This document shows, piece by piece, positions 36,601 to 44,765 of a DNA stretch of 64,000 bases. The translations under genes and the position numbers were made by a program. Below the pieces are notes generated by a model. That model had not been told where the DNA came from, did no database searches, and worked only from the letters and a program-made list of their open reading frames with translations. The DNA is taken from assembly GCA_002471195.1 (NCBI GenBank), contig DKPN01000003.1, positions 16,190 through 80,189 on the forward strand. The letters are read 5' to 3'. Position 1 is the stretch's first letter; the number at the start of each line of letters is the position of its first letter. The stretch is from Bacteroides sp. UBA7333. GTDB taxonomy: Bacteria > Bacteroidota > Bacteroidia > Bacteroidales > Bacteroidaceae.

Positions 36601-38965
36601 CCATATAATTCCCTTTGTTGGTACTAGCACATATATCGGGACGACCATCCATATTGATATCTGCAAAAGTAGTCCCGCTAATTTTTAAATCAGCATTGTA
36701 TATTTTAGGAATCTTCGTAAAATTTCCTTTCCCGTCGTTTTCAATTACGCCAAGCTTTGAGTCAAATCCATCTAGGTCTCCATCGCCATCAATATCCAGT
36801 TCTCCATAATAATTAGTGTTTCTGTCTCTGTATGTGAAATCACAAGGACGGATAGAAATTTTTTTCTCAACTCGCCGGATATAATCTCCGTTAGTGATGG
36901 ACATGCTGATAGTGCGCTCACCCGGAGCGTTCCAGTAAGCATATATATTTGTGCTGTCAGTATTAGACGCAATAACTATTGCTCCGTTAAGTTCCCAGTG
37001 TATTTCATAAGGCAAATGAAGCGGGAAGTCTGTAAGCAGACGTATGGTATCGCCTGTAGCGAATTGAGTAGACGACATTTCGAATCCTGGATTGGGCTGT
37101 TCAATATGTACGACTGTTTCTTCCGACCAGTGTGATCCACTTAAATTTGCGTCTATAGCCTGAACCGCAATATAAAATTTTCCTGTTCCCCAGTTGTTTG
37201 TTCTGAATGTTTTATCGAGATTGAAGCCCATGTTTCCTTCAAAGAAGTTGCGGCGTAGTCCGTTGGGAGTAGCATGGCCGTTGAGTATTTCGCATCCTCC
37301 AGGCGTTTTTCCAATCCGAAGTGCATAAGAGAGTTCAGCTTCTGACGATTCTGCATCGCTGCTTGCCTCCCAGCTTAATTTAAGCATTCCCGTCGATTTT
37401 TCGAAGATCGCTTTGGGTGCTTTGGGTGCACTGGGGCGCTGATTGGGTTTGGTGAATTCGAATTTGAATATTTTAGCTGAACCATGATTATATATAAGTT
37501 CATATAAATTATCATTGTCAATATCAAGTAGATATAACTCAGGACTAGAAAGAGAGCTAGAAGATATACGATCATCCGTTAATACTTTATCAGGCTCGGT
37601 GAAGCTAAAGCCTGCCCCACCTATGAATAAGCAGGGTTGTTTATTGGCATTAAGAGCCACCACATCATAAAAACCATCGTTATTGACATCGGCACATGCC
37701 GCAAATGTATATTTATTTTCATATACATTTTCGTGGAGTGATCGACCGTTTGTGAGAAATTTACCCGTACCGTCATTTTCGGCAATTGCTAAAAAGGCAT
37801 AAGGTCCGCCATTAGACTTATCATTGCTAAATGGAAGAAGAATATCAATATCGCCGTCTTTGTCGAAATCGTAGCAGTAAACCTTATTATCGAGAGCAAG
37901 GTTGCTAATAAGTAATTCCTCGTCGTAAACTCCGGTCTCTGGATTGTAAATCATGGATTTAACACTGTTTCCAGATGAGAAGATAAAATCAGAAACAAAA
38001 TCATTATTCAGGTCGCATGTCTTAAATGCACCTGATGCATCTGTTATCATAAACGAATTATTGCCAAGCCCCAGTAATAAGTTTTTATTCTTGCCGTGTA
38101 TTAAATCAGGAATCCCGTCTTTATTGAAATCTATATTTTGAACCCGATCAGGTAGCATATCAGGTGATGATGTGGCTGGCATGATACACCAGTTATTTTT
38201 AAATCCATTAATCACCGTGTTTATATCATGTGCGATAACACTCTGACCTCCAGTATGACCGCCTGCTTCTCCTACAGAACTATTATCGAGCATATTTGAA
38301 GTGAATACATATGACCATTGAGGAATATATTCTTTATTGTAGTTTTGTGTGAGCGTATGCATACGATTGTTCTCAATTGTGTTTGCAGAATTTGTATAAA
38401 TGGGGTGAAAATCTATGAAATCAATCAATCCATCGTTATTCAAATCTGCTGCTAAAGAAGGAACTTCTCCTATTAAATTGAATTCGTTGTTGTGACCGTG
38501 ATAAAGGAGAGACGGATCTGTGTCATTCGGATCTCTATGCTTTATTAATGCGTCTATGACTCCATCGGAGTTAAAATCTTCAAGTATAAAGAATGTATAA
38601 TGGTTTCTTAGTTCTGGAAGGTTTGAAATTTCAGCCTGAACAGGAACTCCTTGAAGAATGATATTCTTACGAAGATATTTTACTTCTAGTGTATAATACT
38701 CTTTTACACCATCGTTGTTTGTATCGTAAAAATGCGATAGACTCGTTGGAAACTTAGCAGGAACAACAGGCGTGATAGCGTTTATTTTTGAAGCTGGAAT
38801 GGACTGATTGATTAACCCTTCATTGTTTGAAAAAGGAGGAAAGTCATTTTGATGAAAAGAATAGGTTATTGCATTCCATCTACTCTGGGATAATTCTTGC
38901 TCATGCAGTGCATAAGAACCAGATGAAAGCGCAAGAGATAGAAATAGTAATATACTTTTTTTCAT
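33695..38965 (-). CDS. Giant T9SS-exported FG-GAP/VCBS-repeat surface protein
   Basis: The 1756-residue protein has a signal peptide (1-19). A first set of Ca-binding FG-GAP/VCBS-type loops follows at about 85-490 (DTNNDGVKEYY, DFNSDGVIDAL, DLNNDGLIDF, DFNKDGIPDL, DFDKDGDIDIL, DVNNDGFYDV). Next are an Fn3-like domain (about 515-620), a second loop set at about 725-1000 (DIDGDGDLDGF, DINMDGRPDI, DFNNDGYTDL, DQNGDGKPDI), more Fn3/PKD-like domains, a Big_2-like domain near 1555, and a C-terminal T9SS type A sorting domain at about 1685-1756 (VGPNPVSNELKIQ, YDLNGMLLKEL, GTYILRIYSKD). It should be secreted and anchored on the cell surface. It may bind a ligand or partner cell. The next gene is 93 bp downstream. 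Confidence 0.88.
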   Translation of the reverse strand: MKKSILLFLSLALSSGSYALHEQELSQSRWNAITYSFHQNDFPPFSNNEGLINQSIPASKINAITPVVPAKFPTSLSHFYDTNNDGVKEYYTLEVKYLRKNIILQGVPVQAEISNLPELRNHYTFFILEDFNSDGVIDALIKHRDPNDTDPSLLYHGHNNEFNLIGEVPSLAADLNNDGLIDFIDFHPIYTNSANTIENNRMHTLTQNYNKEYIPQWSYVFTSNMLDNSSVGEAGGHTGGQSVIAHDINTVINGFKNNWCIMPATSSPDMLPDRVQNIDFNKDGIPDLIHGKNKNLLLGLGNNSFMITDASGAFKTCDLNNDFVSDFIFSSGNSVKSMIYNPETGVYDEELLISNLALDNKVYCYDFDKDGDIDILLPFSNDKSNGGPYAFLAIAENDGTGKFLTNGRSLHENVYENKYTFAACADVNNDGFYDVVALNANKQPCLFIGGAGFSFTEPDKVLTDDRISSSSLSSPELYLLDIDNDNLYELIYNHGSAKIFKFEFTKPNQRPSAPKAPKAIFEKSTGMLKLSWEASSDAESSEAELSYALRIGKTPGGCEILNGHATPNGLRRNFFEGNMGFNLDKTFRTNNWGTGKFYIAVQAIDANLSGSHWSEETVVHIEQPNPGFEMSSTQFATGDTIRLLTDFPLHLPYEIHWELNGAIVIASNTDSTNIYAYWNAPGERTISMSITNGDYIRRVEKKISIRPCDFTYRDRNTNYYGELDIDGDGDLDGFDSKLGVIENDGKGNFTKIPKIYNADLKISGTTFADINMDGRPDICASTNKGNYMENTGNGNFKITTRSIFTGNENFNNDGYADNVHQQGNPSTPYQTFIEINQGDNINYSSTIIDGKYYPINWNNDGLTDLYKTWGETLTILINTGKEIQFQKIEYQHERLSSHGIRAFNDFNNDGYTDLLLSNGIILENIKDEYLHEAAKIDFPSDFKFWDLADIDNNGYLDIIGIGYIIYTYPEWKFNVQKSDDNSYRYYTDIFHDQNGDGKPDINYSILRTGIANEAPAVPLNLRVSQTQSYIVLEWDHATDDATPFVQMRYNVSLRKKGAMGPGSFILSPMNGLMNNACIVPDYPYLKTNRMEVPLSAVPEGEYELQIQAIDLWKYTSPMSNPLTFTVEQTPLIELEDKICAHVATIIKNNGNNGTWTPVWNWDGGEVISQEGNSYQILWNTPGTKNVTVTLGDKTSTIPVYVNQPLQFELNLPEYAFANSDILFKLPSTFNHPEVTAEWSYKAESDTYFSPLEVIRRGSTLEARTVIRQPGTYLVRLSVDNKTCNPYMVERTIIVKEELPVPNISLVSVDSETGKYKITWDAKYWNFKNGVIPDYVNEVIIYRQGLGYNDYSEVGRATVNDKSFIDPNSAPGLMTSSYRIALNTTLGIKGTPGATHVPAKLMLNKFGENSWNLSWNEYRGAIIDYYLVMRGTSTDNMTEIAKVSGNIFSYTDRNAPEENLFYAIAYERYANDWSQSESHKKQSRINSNKLTGMSNSLSTSEGMDISLATSIILRSKDDTWTMTPEKTILNLYTEILPVTATYRIVNWSIISGNELAEITQSGNVKVLGTGNGTIRVKAVTIDGSNIAVEKDITISGFSVCDPLEKPVIRQNGNTLETDAVEGCIYQWYKENIYIDGATDYYFTPVTNGDYSVQITNSCNEYEASDLYRFVLSSIENNKFDGFVVGPNPVSNELKIQSSGYQIDKIQLYDLNGMLLKELNANRAYAITINLSDCMSGTYILRIYSKDRSVIKKIIKTN

Positions 38966-39224
38966 ACTGTTATTTTTTTAGTGCTGAATTCAACTTGCAA
39001 ATGCTGCTGAATTCTGGTTAATAATTTGTTTGAATTTTTCATTTGGCATGAGCTATCCGAGTTTTTTAAGAAGTCTGTTATTTAGTTTGTTTTTAATCCA
39101 TTAAATCTACTTGCCGATTATCTGCCAAATCCATTGCATTTATTTATCTAATTTTCTAAAGCAATGAATCAAAGTTTAAATACTGATTCGTATTAATATT
39201 AAATGGTATCTCTTGATTTGTTTT

Positions 39225-40217
39225 TTAAAACCTGTTTGAACGCTTCATTTGAACAACATCGTATATAGGCTCAATAATAATTTTTCCTGTTTTATCGATG
39301 AAACCAAACTTATGATTGACCATTACAGGAGCTACTCCATTGTAAAAATCGCCTACCATTTCATATTGAGGAGCTACCACCAACTTTCCTGTTTTATCTA
39401 TAAATCCCCATCCTTCGCCAAAATTGTATACAGCCGCCATTCCTTCTTTATAATCTCTCACATCATTGTAGGCACATTCAAATTGTAGTGCTCCTTTGGT
39501 GTCTACAGTCCAAAAGATTTTGGCATCATGTGGCCATACCAATGCTAATCCATCATTAAATGGTCGTGCATCTCTAAATTGAGGTGCTATCACCATATTG
39601 CCATTATTGTCGATATATCCATACTCTTTGCCGGTTGTACTTACAGCTGCTAGCCCTTCGCTAAATGGTCCGGCCGAAAAAAACTGTGCTTTGATTTTGA
39701 TCTTTAAATCTTTATCAATGTATCCCCAATGAGTCGATTTAATTGCTGCCATGTTGTCTGAAAAATCTTTTACCTGCGACGCATTCGAAAACGAAGAGAA
39801 CTCACCCTTTTTGTTCATATAGCCACGTTGCTTATACCCGCGCACAGGCGTATAGCCATCGTTAAACGGCTTATTCCAGTCGGTTTTAATAACAATTTCT
39901 CCTGTCTTGTCGATATAGCCGCCAGTTACCGCTGCCATTCCGTCGCTAAACGACTCGGCATTATCAAACGTTGGGGGTATAATATATTCGCCATTGGTGC
40001 CGATATAACCACATTTACTGTTATTGTCGCGTACCAATGCCATACCATCAACAAACTCTTCAGCCCATAGAAACTCAAAAGGAATTATCTCTTTCCCTTT
40101 TTTGTCGATAAAGCCCCATTTATCTTCTTTCGCTACCGGAATCAGATTACTACTATCATTGCTACAACTGCTGAGCATACCTATTAGCAATAGAGAAAAA
40201 ATAGTGAATGATTTCAT
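39225..40217 (-). CDS. WG-repeat lipoprotein
   Basis: The 330-residue protein has a lipobox (LLLIGMLSSC). It then consists of about seven WG/KWG-type repeats (WGFIDKKGKEIIPFEF, CGYIGTNGEYIIPPTF, GYIDKTGEIVIK, GYIDNNGNMVIAPQF, WGFIDKTGKLVVAPQY, FGFIDKTGKIIIEPIY), each with an F-x-DGxAxV tail. WG repeats form beta-rich scaffolds of unknown role, here anchored in the envelope. It has its own unit, with about 260 bp before the T9SS protein gene and about 600 bp before hppA. Confidence 0.88.
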   Translation of the reverse strand: MKSFTIFSLLLIGMLSSCSNDSSNLIPVAKEDKWGFIDKKGKEIIPFEFLWAEEFVDGMALVRDNNSKCGYIGTNGEYIIPPTFDNAESFSDGMAAVTGGYIDKTGEIVIKTDWNKPFNDGYTPVRGYKQRGYMNKKGEFSSFSNASQVKDFSDNMAAIKSTHWGYIDKDLKIKIKAQFFSAGPFSEGLAAVSTTGKEYGYIDNNGNMVIAPQFRDARPFNDGLALVWPHDAKIFWTVDTKGALQFECAYNDVRDYKEGMAAVYNFGEGWGFIDKTGKLVVAPQYEMVGDFYNGVAPVMVNHKFGFIDKTGKIIIEPIYDVVQMKRSNRF

Positions 40218-40521
40218 ATCTTTTATTTTTTAAATTATTAATCGTTTTTTATCAAGATATCGTTCTTAAAAATCAATGCGTTTCTAATTATAATATGAGA
40301 GCGATGTATTATTTGTGACACATAAATTGATTTATTTTTCAAAAAAGATTGAAAAACCATGTGGTAGCACAAATATCTCTGTTAATAGTTTATCTTATAT
40401 CCCCTTTTATGGTATAAAGCAAATACGATTTATGGTACATCAAATAGAGCTATTCTTAACGTTATTTTCTCATCATCGATCTGCCTTTGCTAATGTGTTG
40501 AGTTCAGTCGTTGCTTTTCAT

Positions 40522-40604
40522 TACATGGGGATGTACTGGCCGATTACACCCCCATGTAATATACCTCTACACCCCCATGTAATGGTAATATCCATCCCCA
40601 TGTA
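40522..40604. repeat. Array B: four palindromes with exact 23-bp phasing
   Basis: 12-mers related to ACAYCCCCATGT are centred at 40528.5 (minus), 40551.5, 40574.5 and 40597.5 (plus, first base changed). The period is exactly 23 bp and the spacers 11 bp, as in array A. The flank after the last unit (AGTGCGATGCGGTGGGCATAG) resembles that of array A (TGTGGCAGTGGTTGGCCATGG). The rest of the 40218-40815 gap is AT-rich and I see no gene in it. Confidence 0.8.
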
Positions 40605-40815
40605 GTGCGATGCGGTGGGCATAGTCTGCACACAATACCGAGATGGAATAAATCCCAATATGGGTAAATGAAACTGTCGATCTGTTAGGATAACTACGCG
40701 GAATGTATCTGTTGTTTTTAACATTATATCAATTAAAATAAATAGTGTATAATTTGCTTAAATCATTTGTAATCAATATTTTTATGATAACAATAACCTT
40801 TAAATTAAACACACT

Positions 40816-43020
40816 ATGGATGGATGGCTTTTCTGGCTCATACCCGGAGCCTCGTTGCTTGCTTTGTGCTTTGCGTGGTATTTTCATAAAGAGTTGATGA
40901 AAACAAGTGAGGGCACACCTCAGATGATAAAGATTGCTTCGGCCGTGCGTCGTGGGGCTATGTCATATCTTCAGCAACAATACAAGGTAGTAGGATGGGT
41001 GTTTCTTGGTCTTGTAATTCTTTTTTCAATTATGGCTTATGGGTTCGAAGTTCAAAACGGATGGGTGCCTATTGCTTTTCTTACCGGTGGTTTCTTTTCC
41101 GGTTTATCAGGTTTTTTAGGAATGAAAACAGCGACTTATGCCTCTGCTCGTACGGCTAATGCTGCACGCCAGTCGCTCAATGGTGGATTGCGTATTGCGT
41201 TTCGCAGTGGTGCTGTCATGGGCTTAGTGGTGGTAGGCTTAGGTTTGTTCGATATCTCTTTTTGGTATTTGTTGCTCAACTGGGCCATCCCCGAAGATGT
41301 AATTACTCCCACCCATAAACTTTGTATTATCACCACCACAATGCTAACTTTTGGTATGGGGGCTTCTACACAAGCTTTGTTTGCAAGAGTAGGTGGTGGT
41401 ATCTATACCAAAGCAGCCGATGTGGGAGCCGACTTGGTAGGTAAGGTGGAAGCAGGTATTCCTGAAGACGATCCTCGCAATCCGGCTACCATTGCCGACA
41501 ATGTGGGTGATAATGTAGGCGATGTGGCCGGTATGGGAGCCGATCTTTATGAATCGTATTGCGGATCGATCTTGGCAACCGCTGCCTTAGGAGCCGCTGC
41601 CTATATCTATACCGGCGATACGGTTATGCAGTTTCGGGCTGTGATAGCACCCATGCTCATTGCTGCCGTAGGCATTATTTTATCGATTATCGGCATTTTC
41701 TCGGTGCGTACGCGCGAGGATGCAAAGATGAAGGATTTGCTTCATGCACTATCGTTTGGTACCAATCTGAGTTCTATATTGATAGTCGGTGCATCGTTCT
41801 TTATTTTATGGCTATTGCAACTCGAAAACTGGGCACTGATAGGTTGTTCGGTAGTGGTAGGCTTAATTGTAGGTATCGTAATAGGGCGTGCTACCGAATA
41901 TTATACTTCGCAATCGTATAAACCGACAAAAAAGCTGAGTGAAAGCGGTCATACGGGTCCGGCAACCGTTATTATATCAGGCATTGGTTTGGGCATGGTG
42001 TCTACGGCTATCCCCGTACTGGCTGTAGTAGTGGGCATCATCCTTTCGTTCTTGTTTGCATCGGGCTTTAGCTTCGACAATGTAGGCATGGGGCTTTATG
42101 GCATTGGAATTGCTGCTGTGGGCATGTTGTCAACACTTGGCATCACACTTGCCACCGATGCTTACGGGCCTATTGCCGATAATGCCGGAGGGAATGCAGA
42201 GATGGCCGGACTAGGTAGCGAAGTACGCAAACGTACCGATGCACTCGACTCGTTGGGCAATACAACTGCTGCAACAGGTAAGGGGTTTGCTATCGGATCG
42301 GCGGCATTAACCGGTTTAGCTCTACTGGCTTCATATATAGAAGAAATCCGTATTGGCCTAACACGTATCAATGTGTTGGAGTTGGTTATGCCAAGTGGCG
42401 ACATCATTCTGACCTCTGAGGCTAGTTTTGTCGACTTTATGACTTATTACGATGTCACCTTAATGAACCCAAAGGTGTTATCGGGTATTTTTATCGGCTC
42501 AATGATGGCATTCCTTTTTTGTGGACTGACGATGAATGCCGTAGGACGGGCTGCTGCACATATGGTAGATGAGGTTCGTCGTCAGTTTCGCGAGATAAAG
42601 GGTATTTTAACCGGTGAGGTAGAACCCGATTATGCACGATGCGTAGAGATATCGACCAAAGGGGCACAGCGTGAAATGGTACTCCCATCGCTTATCGCTA
42701 TTGCCGCACCTATAGTTACCGGATTGATATTTGGTGTGACAGGGGTGGTAGGGCTGCTCATTGGAGGTTTAAGCAGCGGTTTTGTATTGGCTGTATTTAT
42801 GGCCAATGCCGGTGGTGCTTGGGATAATGCAAAGAAATATGTGGAAGAAGGCAACTTTGGCGGTAAAGGTGGTCATGTGCATAAAGCTACTGTAGTGGGC
42901 GATACGGTGGGCGATCCTTTTAAAGATACATCGGGTCCGAGCTTAAATATTTTGATAAAACTGATGAGCATGGTTGCCATTGTTATGGCCGGATTGACAG
43001 TGGCGTGGAGTTTGCTTTAA
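40816..43020 (+). CDS. hppA: Membrane-bound ion-pumping pyrophosphatase
   Basis: The enzyme hydrolyses pyrophosphate and pumps Na+ and/or H+ across the inner membrane. The 734-residue protein has about 16 helices. The substrate site is DVGADLVGKVEAGIPEDDPRNPATIADNVGDNVGDVAGMGADLYE. The GNTTAATGKG segment has Ala where K+-independent enzymes carry Lys, so it belongs to the K+-dependent group. The last conserved site is GDTVGDPFKDTSGPSLNILIKL. The Bacteroides vulgatus homologue is known to move both Na+ and H+; pumping specificity here is not decided. It is a single gene with a terminator after it. Confidence 0.95.
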   Translation: MDGWLFWLIPGASLLALCFAWYFHKELMKTSEGTPQMIKIASAVRRGAMSYLQQQYKVVGWVFLGLVILFSIMAYGFEVQNGWVPIAFLTGGFFSGLSGFLGMKTATYASARTANAARQSLNGGLRIAFRSGAVMGLVVVGLGLFDISFWYLLLNWAIPEDVITPTHKLCIITTTMLTFGMGASTQALFARVGGGIYTKAADVGADLVGKVEAGIPEDDPRNPATIADNVGDNVGDVAGMGADLYESYCGSILATAALGAAAYIYTGDTVMQFRAVIAPMLIAAVGIILSIIGIFSVRTREDAKMKDLLHALSFGTNLSSILIVGASFFILWLLQLENWALIGCSVVVGLIVGIVIGRATEYYTSQSYKPTKKLSESGHTGPATVIISGIGLGMVSTAIPVLAVVVGIILSFLFASGFSFDNVGMGLYGIGIAAVGMLSTLGITLATDAYGPIADNAGGNAEMAGLGSEVRKRTDALDSLGNTTAATGKGFAIGSAALTGLALLASYIEEIRIGLTRINVLELVMPSGDIILTSEASFVDFMTYYDVTLMNPKVLSGIFIGSMMAFLFCGLTMNAVGRAAAHMVDEVRRQFREIKGILTGEVEPDYARCVEISTKGAQREMVLPSLIAIAAPIVTGLIFGVTGVVGLLIGGLSSGFVLAVFMANAGGAWDNAKKYVEEGNFGGKGGHVHKATVVGDTVGDPFKDTSGPSLNILIKLMSMVAIVMAGLTVAWSLL

Positions 43021-43061
43021 CACGATATTTAATCTTACTGTCTAAATACTCCGAAAAATAG

Positions 43062-43100
43062 GAGAGGGAATTGCCTTTTTAAAGCAACCCCCTCTCTTTA
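43062..43100 (+). terminator. Terminator after hppA
   Basis: GAGAGGG (43062-43068) pairs with CCCTCTC (43090-43096). An inner TTGC/GCAA pairing (43071-43074, 43084-43087) is present and a short TTT follows. It lies between two converging genes. Confidence 0.5.
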
Positions 43101-43132
43101 TATGATGCTGTACGGATAAGATCTATCTCGAT

Positions 43133-44065
43133 TTATTGACCATACTCAACCACCACTGCAACAGGGAAGTGGTCGGACGGCACGCGCGCACGATAGTTAT
43201 AGATATCAATTTCGTCGGGGCATGCTTTCCCCTCCATTAAGCTGTCTACTTCTTTGGGCGAACGATAAGTATCGGTCAATACTCCATATTTTTTAATCTT
43301 CAACTCAGGGCTTACAAAAATATGATCGATGCGGCTATTCGAATAAGAATCGGGACTGAAATTATTAAAAGTCCCATTGGTAATGTAGCGTAGATCGGCT
43401 ACTTCGTAGGCATCTTTTAATACACCACTCTCGGTTAGGGCACTATACGATGAGTGAGTCTGATCTACATTAAAATCGCCGGTAAGTATTGTGGGTAGCG
43501 TACTGCCCAGTTCTTTCATCTTTTGTTGAACAAGGTAGGCACTTTCTACCCGTGCCTGTTTGCCAACGTGATCCATATGTAGATTGAAAAACAAGAATTC
43601 GAAACCGGTATTCTTTTCTTTAAAATGTCCCCAACTACAAATACGTGGCAATACCGCATCCCAACCTTTGCTTGGCACATCGGGTGTTTCGGATAACCAG
43701 AAGTCTCCGCTTTCTATCACATCAAATTTATGGGTGTCATAGAATATTGCCGAATGTTCACCTTCATCCACTCCATTGTCGCGGCCCACGCCAATATATT
43801 CGTAACCGGGAAGCGTGGCTTTTAATGCATCTAGCTGATGTTTTAGTCCCTCTTGTGTGCCAAATATTTCGAAGTCGTGATATTTAATGATATTCGATAT
43901 CACCGGCAAACGGGTTTCCCATCCGTCACCCCTTTTTTTATCATCGTCGCTATCGTAGCGTAGATTGTATGAAGCGACTTTGATTTCGCCGCTTTTTGAA
44001 TGGTTGCAGCTTGATATAATAGCAACAAGCACAAACATTAGTACATAATGCAATTTTATTTTCAT
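43133..44065 (-). CDS. Endonuclease/exonuclease/phosphatase-family lipoprotein
   Basis: The 310-residue protein has a lipobox (MFVLVAIISSC). It carries the EEP fold motifs VASYNLRYD, FGTQEGLKHQLD (metal-binding Glu), NLHMDHVGKQAR, LTGDFNVDQTHSSY, SRIDHIFVS and SDHFPVAVVVEY (catalytic His). Catalytic residues appear intact. Exported relatives hydrolyse phosphodiesters such as nucleic acids or lipids; the substrate is not evident. It is transcribed divergently from rnhB, with a -7 box on the minus strand at 44094-44101. Confidence 0.88.
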   Translation of the reverse strand: MKIKLHYVLMFVLVAIISSCNHSKSGEIKVASYNLRYDSDDDKKRGDGWETRLPVISNIIKYHDFEIFGTQEGLKHQLDALKATLPGYEYIGVGRDNGVDEGEHSAIFYDTHKFDVIESGDFWLSETPDVPSKGWDAVLPRICSWGHFKEKNTGFEFLFFNLHMDHVGKQARVESAYLVQQKMKELGSTLPTILTGDFNVDQTHSSYSALTESGVLKDAYEVADLRYITNGTFNNFSPDSYSNSRIDHIFVSPELKIKKYGVLTDTYRSPKEVDSLMEGKACPDEIDIYNYRARVPSDHFPVAVVVEYGQ

Positions 44066-44093
44066 GGTTGATGATTAATAAGTGTTTACACTA

Positions 44094-44101
44094 CAAAGAT
44101 A
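44094..44101 (-). promoter_or_regulatory. -7 box of the EEP-family gene
   Basis: TATCTTTG on the minus strand, 28 bp before the ATG at 44065. It is back-to-back with the rnhB -7 box. Confidence 0.5.
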
Positions 44102-44123
44102 AACATTGTACTGTTTTTGTGGT

Positions 44124-44131
44124 TATATTTG
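44124..44131 (+). promoter_or_regulatory. -7 box of rnhB
   Basis: TATATTTG, 28 bp before the rnhB ATG at 44160. Its position downstream of another ATG at 44106 in the same frame supports the later start. Confidence 0.5.
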
Positions 44132-44147
44132 CACAGTTTTAAATGAT

Positions 44148-44156
44148 AAAGGAGGT
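44148..44156 (+). promoter_or_regulatory. Strong Shine-Dalgarno site of rnhB
   Basis: AAAGGAGGT lies 3 nt before the ATG at 44160. This is a near-perfect anti-16S match, uncommon in this window, and it fixes the rnhB start. Confidence 0.7.
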
Positions 44157-44159
44157 TGT

Positions 44160-44765
44160 ATGTTGTTGCCATATTTAAACAAAGGAGTGATTGAAGCGGG
44201 TTGTGATGAGGCTGGGCGTGGCTGTTTGGCAGGAGCAGTTTATGCTGCTGCTGTAATATTGCCTCCCGATTTTAAGAATGAGCTATTAAACGACTCAAAG
44301 AAACTAAACGAAAAACAACGCTATGAGTTGCGTGATGTGATAGAGAAGTCGGCTTTGGCATGGGCTGTCGGCATTGTTTCTCCGCAAGAGATCGATGAAA
44401 TTAATATTTTGAATGCATCGTTTTTGGCTATGCATCGTGCCGTCGACCAATTGAAAGTGCGCCCCGAACATTTATTGATTGATGGCAATCGGTTTAAAAA
44501 ATATCAAGATATACCTCACACTACCGTAGTGAAAGGCGATGGTAAGTACATGGCCATTGCTGCGGCATCTATTTTAGCCAAGACCTATCGCGACGATTAT
44601 ATGCAGCAACTTCATGCAGAGTTCTCGGTATACGATTGGAATTCTAACAAAGGGTATCCAACAAAAAAACACCGTGCAGCGATTGCTGAACACGGTGCTA
44701 CTAAATATCATCGTATGACCTTCAATCTTTTGGGGACTGATGGGCAACTGTCTTTCTCATTCTAA
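44160..44765 (+). CDS. rnhB: Ribonuclease HII
   Basis: RNase HII removes ribonucleotides from DNA and degrades hybrids. From ATG 44160 the product has 201 residues, the normal length. The catalytic DEAGRG motif is at 16-21 (GCDEAGRGCLAG). Other motifs are NDSKKLNEKQR, HLLIDGNRF with its Asp, and AIAAASILAKTYRDDYM. The longer frame from 44106 is rejected because the -7 box and a strong ribosome site lie inside it. Its 3' end overlaps the end of the convergent DUF5723 gene by a few bases. Confidence 0.95.
   Translation: MLLPYLNKGVIEAGCDEAGRGCLAGAVYAAAVILPPDFKNELLNDSKKLNEKQRYELRDVIEKSALAWAVGIVSPQEIDEINILNASFLAMHRAVDQLKVRPEHLLIDGNRFKKYQDIPHTTVVKGDGKYMAIAAASILAKTYRDDYMQQLHAEFSVYDWNSNKGYPTKKHRAAIAEHGATKYHRMTFNLLGTDGQLSFSF

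Noticed and set aside
40522..40604. G-quadruplex
   Set aside because: The minus strand has three G runs of 4-5 plus a C run, but loops between runs are 18-19 nt and one run is on the other strand, so a stable quadruplex is unlikely.
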